DNA of 64,000 bases, taken from assembly GCA_951217055.1 (NCBI GenBank), contig OX578286.1, forward strand, positions 15,401,050 through 15,465,049, given 5' to 3'. Below are positions 12,901 through 27,200 of this stretch, piece by piece. Origin of the DNA: Gerris lacustris. Taxonomy: Eukaryota > Arthropoda > Insecta > Hemiptera > Gerridae. Position 1 is the stretch's first letter. Every line of letters begins with the position of its first letter. The notes under the pieces are model-generated. The model had not been told where the DNA came from and did not search any database. It was given only the letters and a program-made list of their open reading frames with translations. Made by a program: the position numbers and the translations under genes.

Positions 12901-15276
12901 TGGAGATAAAATATTGTATGTACCTCGTGAGTAAAGTGCCATTATTCCCCTCGCGATAATTATCTCCCTCGGCTGCGCCTCGGGAGCTAATTAGAGTTAT
13001 TCCCTCGGCTACGCCTCGGGAATTAAAGAGTCTAATTACCTCGGCTTCGCCTCGGGATTTAGGGACCATGGTTCCATCGGCTTCGCCTCAAGAACCAATT
13101 TTTTTCGCTCAGGGAATAATGGCTTACTTTACTCCCTAGGTGCATAAATAACTATTTTATCTAAATGCAAAAGAGGTCAACCAAACACTTGGTTACTTTT
13201 ACTTTTAATTTAAATTGACCATACTAACATCTGAAAACTACAATCGTGTTTATTTTTAAAAAAAATGTATTTAGTGAGTTCTACCTTTAGAACAGGGGTC
13301 TCCAATCTTTTTGATTGAAGGGCAAGGGATCTGAATTGGATGGTCTATGGCAGGCCAGATGAAGTAAGCAACCCTCAGCCATTGGAATTTAGAATGGTAG
13401 GCAATATCTGGATAAATACTATCCATTTTGGCCAAAAAAATTTCAATAAGACTTGCGCTAATCTTTTTTGATGTTTGAAATGGCATTTGATAATGGAGAA
13501 GTTTATAACGTTGCATTGTATAGGTTCATTTGTTAACTTCTTTTGTGGTGAGGGTTGCTGGATATGTTTAAAATATCAATTTCAATATAATTTAGAACAT
13601 ACTTTTTATTTCAATACCTACCTAACTGTAACAAATATTAATAAAATCAAGTCAATTTAATCTGCACACTTTTAAAAACTACCTGATCCATTTTTCTTGC
13701 TTATTATTTTCAAATTTGAGGAAATTTGAAGATTAAGATACCAAACCAAATCCTTAGGTAAGGTACCAAACAAAATCCTTCAGTAAGGTACCAAACAAAA
13801 TTTAGGTATTAAGTAAGGTACTAAACCAAAATTCTTCTACAAAATATAATAAATCTTTCAAAATACATTACTTCCAGCACCAAGGGTTCTTGATATACTG
13901 TGTATGTAGATTTGACTCATTATGGTTAGATATTGACTCACTATGGTTAGATATTGACTCACTACTAGTTAACTCTAACTTACGGTTGATTTGACGGGGA
14001 TGTAGTTTGGCTAGTGGGAAGAACTACTACAGTTGTTCTAGTAGGCTGTGACAAGGGTCTAATACTGGCAAAAGGAGTAGTTTCTCTCCAAGGAGTAACA
14101 GTAGCAGAATGCTAAAAAAAAAAAAAATAAATAAATAAAAATAAGTACCAATGCATAAATAATATATTATTTAATTTAAAACAACAAAATATTTTGGTCT
14201 ATATTCAGAGGTAAAGTTCTATTTACAATACTAGAAGTAAACATATTAAAAAATGCCAATTAAACTTAACTATAACTAAATTTTTGAAATGTGAAAATAA
14301 TTTACTATATAAAACTTTATAAAAGTGAAATCGAAATAAATTATTAATTTATTTTTATTAAATTAAGATTACAACTTCAAAACTGTTCTCAAGAGAAAGA
14401 AATAATATTTGTGATTATTTTTGTCTAACCATTTTTGGAATATTAATGCCATCATTTTGATTTGAGAGAAATTGTGTGATCAGTGTGTACAATTTAACAA
14501 TATTTATAAAAAGGCCCCACCTGATCTCATTATCATATAGTTATAGGCAGGCTAGCAGCTTTATGCTCTGACTTGAAAAAGAGGTTTGATAGAAGGAAGC
14601 AAAATGATTATTTCATATTTATTAGAGCAGTTTTGAAGTTGTTATCTTTATTTAGATTTTTTTTACATTAGTTATATTTAATAATTTTTTGGCTTAAATA
14701 AGGGACTAAAATAGTAGGCTTAAAATGAAAGTAGGTGAGCTTAACAGATTGAGAACCTTTTTAGTAACTTGAATACAGTTAGTAAGTCTTCTGTAGGGAC
14801 TAATTTCAAACTGCCATCATTTTAATACAAAATGGTGTTTCAGCCTTAATCCCAGCTTAAAACACTTCTTGGTGGTAGATGAACAAGTTAGTACCAGTAC
14901 AGTTATTCAATTTTAAGCGAAACAGAAATTATAAGTAAATAAGAAACACCAACACCCACAAATCCAAGTGAAGTGAGTGTTAGATTTTTTGGCGTTTGTT
15001 TCATCTAATAATTTTTTAGTAATTCAACATTGAGTAACTAGTTACCAACTAGTTCAGCCACCATCAAGAAGTGTTTTAAGCTTGCATTAAGCCTGATACA
15101 CCATTTTGTTATAAACTTATTTTTTTTGAAGTTGCATACAAAAAATAATTGTAAATATCGCCACAAACCTGATGCTGTTTGGTTGTAGAACTTGATGTAC
15201 CAGCCATTGGCTTAATATTGGCTGTTGGTGGCTCATTTGTACCTTTCTCGGCACAACTGGTAGTTGGCTTTGAACC
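930..15276 (-). CDS. Tpr: Megator/TPR exons 29-39 (disordered acidic tail, residues 1628-2167)
   Basis: Exons: 15169-15276, 13984-14111, 11637-11961, 10083-10184, 9318-9515, 7898-8050, 3843-3926, 3374-3461, 2532-2680, 1157-1325, 930-1046. The tail is rich in Ser, Thr, Pro and Gln. It becomes acidic in exons 34-36 (SDDEIPDQG, GGEFEEDTEEEG), as in human TPR. Exon 37 includes QQAYQPRRAGPSAFLQF. Exon 38 has the VPSTPTLYVPRR motif and exon 39 has GRRVPTTPSHVSPQ, the counterpart of RSVPTTPLQVAAP. After the last CAG the frame would read GGT AAA and stop at 922-924. The same bases also form a donor (G, then GTAAAT). Human TPR runs on for about 130 residues, so I favour a splice and exons beyond the left edge. 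Confidence 0.88.
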
Positions 15277-18200
15277 CTAAACAAACAAAGTACACAGCCA
15301 AATATAGTAATCCTTTAAATTCAACTATACATATACGTATACTATACATACAACTATACACTATACATACAACTATACACTATACATAATATAGACACCT
15401 CTTGCTTATCCCTTTAAGTACCAAAGGGTTATTTTCTGAAATTTTAAAAACTCCCCTTATCAAACAGCTTGATATTCCAGTGAAATCAGTGTTGTGAAGG
15501 GGTTGAAATATGTCATTTTGCTTCCACTACTGGAAGCATCTTCAGGGGTGTGGAAGTCCAGTAGTGGAAGCGAAACGTCGGATTTCAACCCCTTCGTGAT
15601 GCGGATTTAACCAGGAAACCAAGCTGTTTATTATGAGTCCACCCTGTCAGTCAAAACACTGTTGATTCTTATCACTCAAAATCAAATTTAATGCCTGTTA
15701 TCAAGTTATGTTGTTATAATTGAATTTACTATAGTAACAATGTTATTGTTTTGGACTGCTTTACATTATTAAAAGTTATACTATAATAATATTTATCTAG
15801 TGATAATGTTTCAAGTATGATTCAGAAATATATTTTAAAGTTAAAATCAGTTGTTTATACCTATTAATTGAAATAATAATTGCATGTTGTTAAGAACCAT
15901 AAATATTATAATATTGGATTTAAATTGATAAATAATTATTGTTTGTGTCTTTTGCAATTAATTTGTGATTTTTTTAAGACTTTTTTTAACGTCATTTCTT
16001 ATCTCACTACCTGTGTAGACTTTATTGTAAAATCAGTCAATAAACACAATTTTTATTCATTAGATATTACTTTAGGTTTCTTCTCTTTGAGTTATGTTTC
16101 TTTATTGAGAAAGGAAAGGAAAGGGCAATAATAGCCCAGCTGAAACTTTAGATAAAGTGTTTAAGATATGCTATTATTTCCTTTGACGTAGATAAGGATA
16201 TTTCTGAATTATAATAAATAATAAACACACAAGATAATAAGGGAAATAAAAATATTAAAATCTACCTTGTAGAATACTTGAATTAGGCACTCATTTTTGT
16301 TCTTGTACTGTACAGTAATACCCCGGATTTACGTAATAGGAGGGACCATGAAGTATACCGTATGTCGAAAAATAGGTACTTAAATAAGGGAATATACTTA
16401 AAAAAGGGAGGTTGCAAAGTTATAGAATCTATTCCTCTGATCACTTGAAGCAGTAGGTTGGATGTTACATAACTACGAATTTACATAAATCGGGATGGCA
16501 TAAGTTGGGTATTACTGTACTTGGCACCATAAGTAACTGTCCAATCAAACCAGTTGCATCTTGGGGTTTTTTATAACCATTCTGAAAACTTTTTTTGTTC
16601 TTTTCTGAGGAAAGTCAAGGAACATTCTTGAAAATTGCTATTTTTGTCCTCCTAGGCTATTTGCACAATATCAATCATGATATAGGTCACAGTTTTCATA
16701 GATATCTACTAAATTTACAGAATAAATATTCATTACACTAAGAGGGCATTTGCATTACAATAGAATCTAAATAGCAAACAATCACTCATCACAGCAAATC
16801 TTAAAAATAGCGTAAAAATCTGTATTTCATAAAATTGAAATTATAGCAATTTATCAAATACACCTGTATATTTAAAGTGCCATGACAATTTTTTAAAACA
16901 CTTGATATTTTTAAATACAAAATTCATTCTACCTGATGTTTGTCTAGTTGTCTCTGGAGTATAAGAAGTTTCTGAGTAAGCATTTCAACTTCAGAACCAA
17001 GACGTTCTTTCTCCGACTGCTCATCAGATTTCTCCTTCTCCAACCGAGATATTCTGGATTCAAGAGCTGATATCCTACTCTCAGCATCGCCTGAAACTGA
17101 AAGTGGCAACAAATAGTTTCTCTCAAAATTAACCCATTGAACGAGTTAGGGGTATACTGTGGTTCCATGCCATGCTAAAGGTGGATTCACACCTACGGTC
17201 ACGGACAGGGCTGATCACGGTCGGGTCAGATCAGATCAAGATCCCTTTCTATTTTTTTATATAGAAGCATTCCCACCTTCGGCACGGTCCGGTCATGCAC
17301 AGGGCACGGTCCGATCAGGGTTGCTTGCCGAGCGATCTAGACCGGAGCTTGCCCTGTGCGTACTGTGATCAGACCGACAGTGTGAGAGGCCTACAGACAG
17401 TCAACCCTCGGTTCGCCTCCTATCTACTGGTTTTAACTGCCATTGCCACAGTGTTTTTACTAAATTAATTTTGAGTATTCTTCAATTTATCCCTTTGATT
17501 ATAAATTCTTCTCTATTTAAAATAAACTATTTTTTTAATTATAATATTTTTTCAAAGCTATATTTCGCCCAAACCTGGGCATCTTCAGGCCTAAAAATAA
17601 CAATAACATATATATAACATTTATTTTAACAATTTGTAGTTATTACTAATTTACTTAAGTTTAAATTACTAATAATATTTGATTTGTTAAATTAATTGTT
17701 AATAAATATATTTGAATTATAGATAGTTTGACATTGTTTTTGTGTTAGTAATTTAAACTTAAGGAAATTATTAATAACTACAAATTGTTAAAATAAAAGT
17801 TATATATATGTTATTGTTATTTTTAGGCCTGAAGATGCCCAGGTTTGGGCGAAATATAGCTTTGAAAAAATATTATAATTAAAAAAAATAGTTTTTTTTT
17901 TTTTTTTTTAAATTATTAAATCTCTAAAGACCACTAGAAAAAAGAGAATAAATAAATTTCGTTTGAGAACCTTTCTTTACATTGTGTCTTATAATTTTGT
18001 TTATTGTTTCTTATTTTGTTTATTTTTTCTTATTTTGTTTATTGATTCCCATTGTTTATCTCGGGAAGAATGACGAAAATTTATCGAATATCTTCGAGAA
18101 CAAAAGGTTCTGTATGATTTTTCTGACCCTTTTTACTGCGATAGTAGTAAAAAATTCGAAAAGTTTACCCAGAGAGACATTATAGTGGTACGTATAGGAT

Positions 18201-21200
18201 GTAGTGTTGAGGGAAGGAGATTATGCCTTTGACCGACTGTTGCCTGCCCGGACAGTGGGAATGGGTAGACCGAGCCCGTGCCGTGCCCTGTCCATGATCA
18301 GCCCTGTCTGTGACCGTAGGTGTGAATCCACCTTAAGGCTGGAAGTGGTTGGATCGCTAGTGGATCCAAGCACGCCCTTTTGACACTCCGCCACTCGTTT
18401 CCTTGTGTCTCAGGCAGAACCCTGTTTCAAGGGTCAGCCAGGCCCGCTGGGATTTGTATCCACAGAATATCCCAACAAGTAAAAGATGTTTTGAAAGATT
18501 CACTTTTAAATTTTGTAATCTCATTTGGTATTATTTAACACGGAGGTACATTCCTGAATTGGAAAACACGTTGAATAGGAAAATGTGGCGTCCATCTAGT
18601 TCCAAGTGCCATCTTTTTTAATTTCTCATCCATTTCGACTCAATACACTGCATATGGAGTGACACACCTTTTGCACCACATAAATTGTATAAATCCTTCA
18701 GCTTTAGCCTTTCATGAACTGTTGCTTCATGGATGATAATATCTATTGTTTGACTTAAAATACATTTATTTTACAACTTTTTCAATAATTACCTTTAGGT
18801 CTAGTTCTCGTCTCGTTAAGTTCTTTCATAAGAGCGTTCTTTTCTTCAGTTAGTTGAACCACTCTGTTTCTAGCATTCTTCAATAGATTTTTAGCTCTGT
18901 CTTCCTTCTCAAGGCTGTTATTTTGAAGCATCTCGTTCTCCTTCCTTACTGTTTCTAAGTCATTACGTACTGACATCAACTAAAAACAAGCAAATTTTAA
19001 TCAGCTAAATTAATGTAACACATAAAAAACATACAAATAAAGTAGAGACTTATTTAGCAATGCTTCTGAATAAATTTATAGAATAACTTTAAAGGACTGG
19101 GATAAGTTTATAGAGAAACAAAACCAAATATTACGTTTTGGAAAAATATAGAAAACTTTTTGATCTAGAATGGAAGTCTATTTTGTATTAGATAACACTT
19201 TACTAAAGAAATTCAAAATGGTTCCACAAAAAACTGTATTGACTTGAGCTCTTAACATTTTTAAAAATGCAGTTTTCAAGACTTTTCAATACTTCATGAA
19301 ATTTATCTAAGGACAAAGTTTTAATGAAATAAAAGTTTGAGATTTAAATATAAAGATAAATCAAATTATAATTATTATTAACTACGGGAAACAGACAGAG
19401 AAAAATACAGTCCAGCGCTGGGATTTGAACCACAGGCCTCTATATTTCCGGTATAGCGCTCTACCAATTAAGCTACGCAGGAGAATGATTTCCTCTGACG
19501 TTAATGATACCTTGTCCCGAATTTAAATTAATTTTAATTTGATTTAAATTAAAACTTAATCTTTCCGTAGTATGAATACTACCAAAATCGTAAAATATAA
19601 AGATAAATCAATTAGAGCTTTGGTTCAAGAAACCTGAGTTAAAAAAAAAAAATGTTTATTTTAATGGTGTTTTATATAATGGCGTGTTATACCATATTTA
19701 TTTTTATTAATGCAAATGTGGTAAAGGAGAGATTTTTGTGCAATGGTACTAGACACATCTAATAATACACATTTTTTTCTGTTCTATGTGGAGCTATGAC
19801 CACCATCTTGGAAAATATGGTCATATATCTTCAAGGATGGTGGCCACAGCTCAGAACTTTCAGGACATTTGATTAGCTCTTTTTTAAGCATCAATAAACA
19901 AATATGCTAAACATTTAAATTTACCGATTTAATTTCAAAATTTGTCCTTTGTTAACTGGACTACTAAAAATCCTTCCCAGTAACTGAAATACCTACCTTA
20001 TACTCCATAACTTATTGTACATTTTCTTCATTTGTACTACCAACTGAAATCTATACCTCCAAAATACCAACCCACCTTTACCCACCACATTCCACTATCA
20101 ATCTAGTCTAAGACTTCTTTTCTAATCATTAAACTTACATTCCTCTCTTTAGTAATAGACATTATTTATGAAGTTTAATGGCTTATGCTATTACTATTGT
20201 TAACTTCCACACATGCTACATCCAATAAACTTTTAATGTTATAATCAATTCTGCATAAATTTTAATTTTTCAACGATCCGAATTCTTATATGTTACCTGT
20301 TGATTAAGCATTTTGACAGCTTCACTATTAGCTTCGTTATTCTCAGACTGCGGCTGAGATGTGGAAGGACCAACTGCTTCTCTTGCTTTCCTTTCCTGGG
20401 CTTCTTTTTCTTTACTTAACTCCAAGAATTGAGTCTTATACTTCTTTGCAATTTGACGAATCTGAAAAACAAAAGAGACAGAAATTAATTTAATTTATTA
20501 GGATTAAATAATTCAGTGTTGAATTTTATTTATGCATTGTAATGATAGTAGAACAGAATATGTTAGCTCTGACAACATTAGTGTCTTAGATAATGGGTCA
20601 TTCACCCAAAGTGTTAAGAGAAAGTTGGTGCAGTGTAAATTTATAAACCCTATGCTTTAGCCTTCTGGCAGGCCATTTTAAAAATCCAATACCAAAAAGC
20701 CATACCTGCATTTCCTTAGCCTTGCTGTCTTCCAACTGAGCAGAAAGCATGTCAGCCTTCTTCTCAGAAATCACTGACTTATCGATGGTTTCCTTCAACT
20801 GAGATTTAACCTGATCCAGCTGGAGTCTGATTCCATTCAGTGTGGCTCCAAGTCCAGCTGATTCTCCCATTACTTGACTCTTTTCCTTCTCTAAAGTATC
20901 AACCTAACACACACACAAAAAAAAAAAAAAAAAATCAGTTAGACTCCATCCAAATAAACTTTCTCAAAAACTAAATGAGTTTTAATATGTTGACAGAGTA
21001 AAAACTCTCATACACTTCCCCGCACTATTTTTTTTTTTTTTTACTTAAACACGCTGTTAACACAATTTATTTAACACTTATATGTATGTGATAAAATGAA
21101 GTAATATTCCCCCCCCCCCAGTTATGTCTTCATAAAGTTTGGTTCTGTTTTTGAATGGATCATTATTACAGTGGACAAACATCTCACCAAATCCATCCTT

Positions 21201-24200
21201 GCATTGATAATAATAAATGCGTCGACCTATAAAGTGACTAAATACATACATTGACCCTCATCCTTGTTCAATATTTTCAAATTTCTGAATTAAATATGAA
21301 TTATTTTAAATATAGTTAGAGGTCGACCAAGAAGTCATGCACACGGGAGAAACGGAAAGCTTAACTTCGTTTAAAATAGGAACTTCCGAGTAGTAATGAA
21401 GTCAGTACAGTTGGGGGCTAACACAATACCCATTTCTAGTTTGTATGACATGCGCAGTTACGTCAAATCTCACGAATAACAACAACAAGAAGGTTTCCAA
21501 TCTGTTAGGTTTCCTGTTTTGTTTGTTTTTATACAATACGAATTATAGTCACAACTGTCACACAACAATTTTGATTTTGTACCATTCACCATGCGATGAT
21601 GCAAATGCAAAGAACACTACAAATAATGGGGTTGGAACAAACCTAATATTTATTTGTTATTATAAAAATGATTGCTCTCCATGACAATTAATCAAAATAA
21701 CATTATCGAATTTCTAGTTTGCTTTTCCCCATTATATTTTTTATAAATAAAATAACCAGGAAAACTTATCTTGGAATCTCATTATTTTTATAATTTCTTC
21801 CTAATTTTGAATTCGTGTTATTATCCATGTTTTTAATAATACCAGGAAATTTAATTTACCAAAGAGAAAATTGCCAAAAACAAAGCGAGAGGTAATAGTA
21901 CAAATAATAATTCACAAAAAAGTAAGAACTAAAATCCAGAAATAAGGCAAGTAACAAATAAAACAAAAATAAAAAAGTAACAAATCAAACTCAGAAATAA
22001 AGAGGAAGAAAAAAATTTATTAAGAAAGAAGAAAATTTATTTAGATTTAAAGAATATTATTGTGAATAATCAATAAATAATAATATAAAGATATTATCGT
22101 ATATTATTGTGATTTCTTATCAGGTACAGTGTTGCCTGTTGCAAAAAATATAGAAGTTATCAAAAATATAATTATTAATAACAAAAGAACAACACTGTAT
22201 TTTTTGACAGTGGTCTATTTTAATAAAAACTGACTGTACATGACGACACTAGCGCACTCCTCACATTTCCATGACTTCTTGGTCGACCTCTAGTTAAGGA
22301 GTACTTCTTTAGATTGTTACTTCCGTTTTTTTTTTTTTTAATAATATAAATGGATATAATTATTTATACATTCCTTTGTCTAAATAACTATTAAGACAAA
22401 GGGATGTTAAGTCCAATGCGCTTCTGGAAAAAAAAAAATATTACTCTTCTATTTTTATAAGGGGAGTAACAGTCTAAAGAAGTGACAATTAAGTTACGTT
22501 TCTTAATCTAGTTATCCTTTCCTAATTTACATCCTCATCCTTTCCACATGATATCCCGTTTACTATAAATTCATCCTAGTACTTGCGATACCTACACTCC
22601 ATTAACTTGGTACAGTTGTTCCGTTTTAACACCGACAGATATCACATCAGATTACATATCACCCCACCTACACAACATCCTCAAAAATATGGTCTCCAGT
22701 TAAAAAACTACACAAATATCTTAACTCAAGCTGTATAAGACATAAATCATCAACTTTACAAATCAAACAACCATTTAAATAAAAATTTCTTTCCCAAAAA
22801 CTTTTTTTTAAATAGATATTGGGTGGCTCCTCAAATGGTTTACTTTGTACTCCTCCAATAACAACAACCTGACTTGATATTTGGTACAGAATATCTTAAC
22901 TGTGTTAAAAAAAACACAAACCTGTTGTTCTAGTTTAATCTTGGCTGATTTAAACTGTTCCCTCTCCGTTGAAAGCTGTTTGTTCAAGTTCTCCTTCTCC
23001 AGAGTAAGACGTTTAAGATCTTCTGGATTTGTCTGGTTACATTTCTCAATGAGCTCTTCCGAACGAGTCCTCCACCTAAAATATATGAAAAGTTGTAAGT
23101 AAATTTCCGACTTTTCCTCTTGAATTTAATTTCATTCTTTGAAAAATGTTGTAAAAGAGGCTGATGAAGTTCCACTCTTAATACTGAAAGCGATTTTAAG
23201 ACTAATTATCCCCGCTAAAAAAAACTTTGTTAAATCTAAACCTTAGAAGAAGTTGTTCAATAAGTTATCTGTTTCTACCAAGGCATTGTAGACATTATCA
23301 GAGTCAAAAGAACTAAAAAGTAGTCTGCCATTTAGTGTGTGGCAAGTAGCTTCCTTGCACCCGATTATAGGAAAAATGGTCATATGAGTGTAAAATAATG
23401 TGATCCTGCTGTGGATTGAAAGTGCAGTTGTTTAGACCTGTTTTGATTCCCTGTAGCATAAAATTTAATTTTATCCAATATTAAATGAAGGGGCAGACAG
23501 TTAAAAATGATTAAGTGTGGGCTCATTATGACTAACCATCCAAATTTCATTAAAATCAGATGACTAGTTTTTGACAGAAATAAGATCAAAATGTTCTCTA
23601 GTGTCAGGGATTTTTCTGAAAAACAGATTTCTGTTGATTTTTTGAATTTGGAGTCATAAATAAAAATTTGTTTTTATTAGAATGATCACAATACCCCCGT
23701 TACCTTTGGTAAGCTCGGAAGCAAAATAATATAATTATTAAGCATGTAGAGCTATAAAAATGAATGAAAGGTGGCTAAATCTGCTTAAATTTGAAGGAGA
23801 TTTAGTTATGCGATCTAGTTATGAACCTCTTTAAAACTAAATTGATTGTTCAATAAAAAAAAAAAATTAAAATACAAGCAATCATTTTTGTTCTAAAAGA
23901 ATTAATAGGTAATTTTAAAAATATTTGCTACCTAGATGCAAAAATCATGAAAGTGAGACTGACTGTGTTTTTAGTTATTTCTCTATCTATCTTTGCACTA
24001 TGAAGTTCGAATAAATATTGGAGGTGGCAGAGTGAAGCTTCAAGAAAAGGTTTTAAGAATATACCTTATAAAAACCACTACAAAATTAATTCTAAGACAT
24101 ATTTGATGGGTGAGTGTGTTGTATTCTCTTCTTTTTTTTATTCCATAATATATTTATTTTATTTTAGAGAATTTTTTTTATTCTTACGTTTTAATTTATT

Positions 24201-27200
24201 GTTACATACAAACATATTTCTACAGAACTCTTTTAGAACTTGAAAAGTCTTTGGTAAATGGAGAGTTCAGTTTTATAGAAGTTCATTATAACAAGGTCCC
24301 CACTATTATTGCTAGACATAAAAATGAAGCAAGAGATGTGTAGAAAGAGCTAAAGGAAAAAAAAATATTAGTATAGATAGTATAAGACCGGAAAATTTGG
24401 ACAAATTAATGCATGTTACTTCAAAGGAAATGACAGCATTTCTCATGAAAACATTGAACACTACAAACTATACCACATCCAAATTTGTAAGAATTTTGGT
24501 TGAAAGAAAATATTCAAGGATCTTTTTATTTTGCTGAAGTATTCCGAAGAAATAGATTTGTAATAATATTTTGAAAACTTCAAATCCACAGAGATGCTAA
24601 CCAACCCATCAAATGGACCCTTCCACAAAAATTTAATAAAAAAATAAGATGTATGTTACCTCTGACTTTCAGCTTTAAGAATTTGATTCTCCACTTCAAG
24701 TACTTCTAATCTAGAACTGAGTTCAGATGCTCTAAGTTTAACAGGAGAAACGATTTCTTCTTCAACTTTCCTAGCGGAAGCTTCGAGATCACCTAATCTT
24801 GACATTAGTCTATCCCTCTCTTCAGAAAGATTCTTATTGCTCTCAGTTAGCTGACTCAATACTTCCACCTGATCAAAACAAAAACAAAAAGAGTTTATTT
24901 ACTTTCCATTAAGGACACTGAAAACAAAGAAAACACTTTCGTCAATCAATAGATGTTGGGTTTTTTTTTGGAAAAATAAGCCAATTAATGCAAAGAAATA
25001 AGTACATATTGTAAAGTAACTACATACATTCTTACAATAAGTCTATTTAAGAACTGACAAATCAATAAAAGCTAAAATATATACACAACATCCAGAACAA
25101 TCATACAACAAACATCTAACAAAACTTACAACCTAGATAATTGAATGTAATATAATACCCTAACTAGGCAAAACATAATAATATAATATAATAAAATAAA
25201 GTTTATTAGAAATAACAGTAAGTCTTATTGTCACTTCAAGTAAACATCATGATCACCACTACCCTAAAAAGCTTCCAGTAGTGGAAGTGAAACGTCGGAC
25301 TTTAACCCTCATAAAGTGGATTTCACCAGAAAACCAAGCTGTTTATTACGAGTCTACCCCCGGAAGCTTATGCACCAAGTTAGAAACAAAATATTGGTCA
25401 CACATGAATGAAAGGCTAAATCCAATAAAGTACGCAGACAATTTAAAGGGAGTTTAATAAAAGCTACAGGAAATTAAAAGTGAAAATAAACAGTTGAAAA
25501 ATCATGAAATCAAAAGTAGTTTTAGCCTCTGGAACTCTATACTTGAATATAACTTTTGACACTTCTTTAGATTGTTACTCCCCTTATAAAAACAGAAGTG
25601 ATATTCCTTTGTTCCAAAGTACATTGGACTAAACATCATTTGTCTTAATAGTTATTTTGTTAAAGTCATTTGTATTCTAAAATCACATAGGGGAGTAACA
25701 ATCTAAAGAAGTACCTAACTTTTAATACCAGGACTGTTTTAGTTTGCAAACCATAAATACCTCCCACTGCGATCACCCCTACCAATTGTATGCTAAGATG
25801 TACAAAAAAAAAAACATATCTCTGATTTTTGTTTATTCACACCCACCAAATTGAGGCTAATAATAGTACATTATAGTATAATAATAAAGGTCTAGTGCGG
25901 AAAGTAGCATTTTGCATGCGAGTGTAGTAAAACCACACAAGCAAAGCAAAATTCAGTTTTTGCATGAGTTGCATAATGTATTTTATCTACAATCGTTGGA
26001 TTTTAATAATAAATACTGAAAAAATTTAATAAACTCCTGTATGTAAGTTCTTATTTCTCTTTTGATAAAGATGACATTCATTTATTAGTTGTATTTTGTG
26101 CCAAATTAATTATTTCGGGAGGTGTATTATTCTCCTGATTTTCGTAATAATCACTCATTGTTTTTCACTAAAAACTCGATAAAAACAGTTACTTTAATTA
26201 AACAAACAAATTTAATGTTAAATGTAAACAAAGTAGCCAATCGTGCGTTAAGGTGAAGGATTCTTCTTTTTTATTGCACTAGGACGGAAAAAAAGAGTAA
26301 TTATGAAACGCGCATGCACAATGAATACAACTATGTAAAGAATAATTTTATACAAATCTAAACAGAGATACAATGTTTATATTTTGTATCAATCGTAGAT
26401 AAAAGCCATAACAAAATTATGTTTCTTTGCAGGTGTTTGAAAGAAATAAAATAAAAACTTCTAATAAAGAGAAAAAGAGTTGAATTTTTACATGTTTTTA
26501 AGCTGAGGTTTGTTTGGTCACTTCTGGGATGGGTGACAACAGATATGGGCTTAATTCCGGACAACTCTGCATGGTGTTCACCTAATATCGCTGCATGAAT
26601 AGATAGCTGCTTATATGAAGTAGAGACAAACTGGTTGCGAATGCTAAATACAAGATTAATGCAGCTGACGGATCAACACCAATTACTTCATGTATTATAT
26701 AATCAGTTGTATAAGCCCTTTGGTAAGCCTAGGCCCTTAATGGGCTGTTAGTACGCCACGGAGTTAGTTTTTGACTGGTCCTCATGTACCCCAAAAAAAC
26801 TCCCGTTAATCTCCCATTTAAATGAGAGGGTATGTTAGCAAAGATGCTGTCAAATAAAACACAGTAAGAATGTTGTTTCTAACGTTTGCTAAATGTATTA
26901 GAATCATCAGGGCAAGAAAACAAAGTATATAATAAAAATAATACAAAAAAGGCCAAGGTTGACTCTAAGACATGTTATAAAGGAATGAATGGAGGTGTAG
27001 TTGAAAATCCAGAAAATAAGATAGTGTAAGGTATGTCAGGTAGGCACATTAGCGGAAAAAGATTTACTTAGGATACTAACTATAGCTAGGAATACAGTAA
27101 TGAAAACGTACTTAGGTGTATGAAAAACATAGAAACAAAAATATGAAAATATCAACATATATTGTACTAGAAATATTTGTACAACTGTTGCTTAGATTGC

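Larger units (their letters stand above)
15277..16932. other. Intron 28
   Basis: It holds the 15335 tandem repeat, the 15465 element and the 16313 element. The rest, including the open but AT-rich frame at 15880-16131, shows no protein family I recognise. Confidence 0.5.

Noticed and set aside
15880..16131. 83-codon open frame in intron 28
   Set aside because: Composition is that of translated AT-rich DNA (Phe, Leu, Asn, Lys) and no motif is seen.
19412..19484. Functional tRNA gene on the minus strand
   Set aside because: A and B boxes and an acceptor-like pairing are present, but the stems contain mismatches and the unit is joined to the SINE body.
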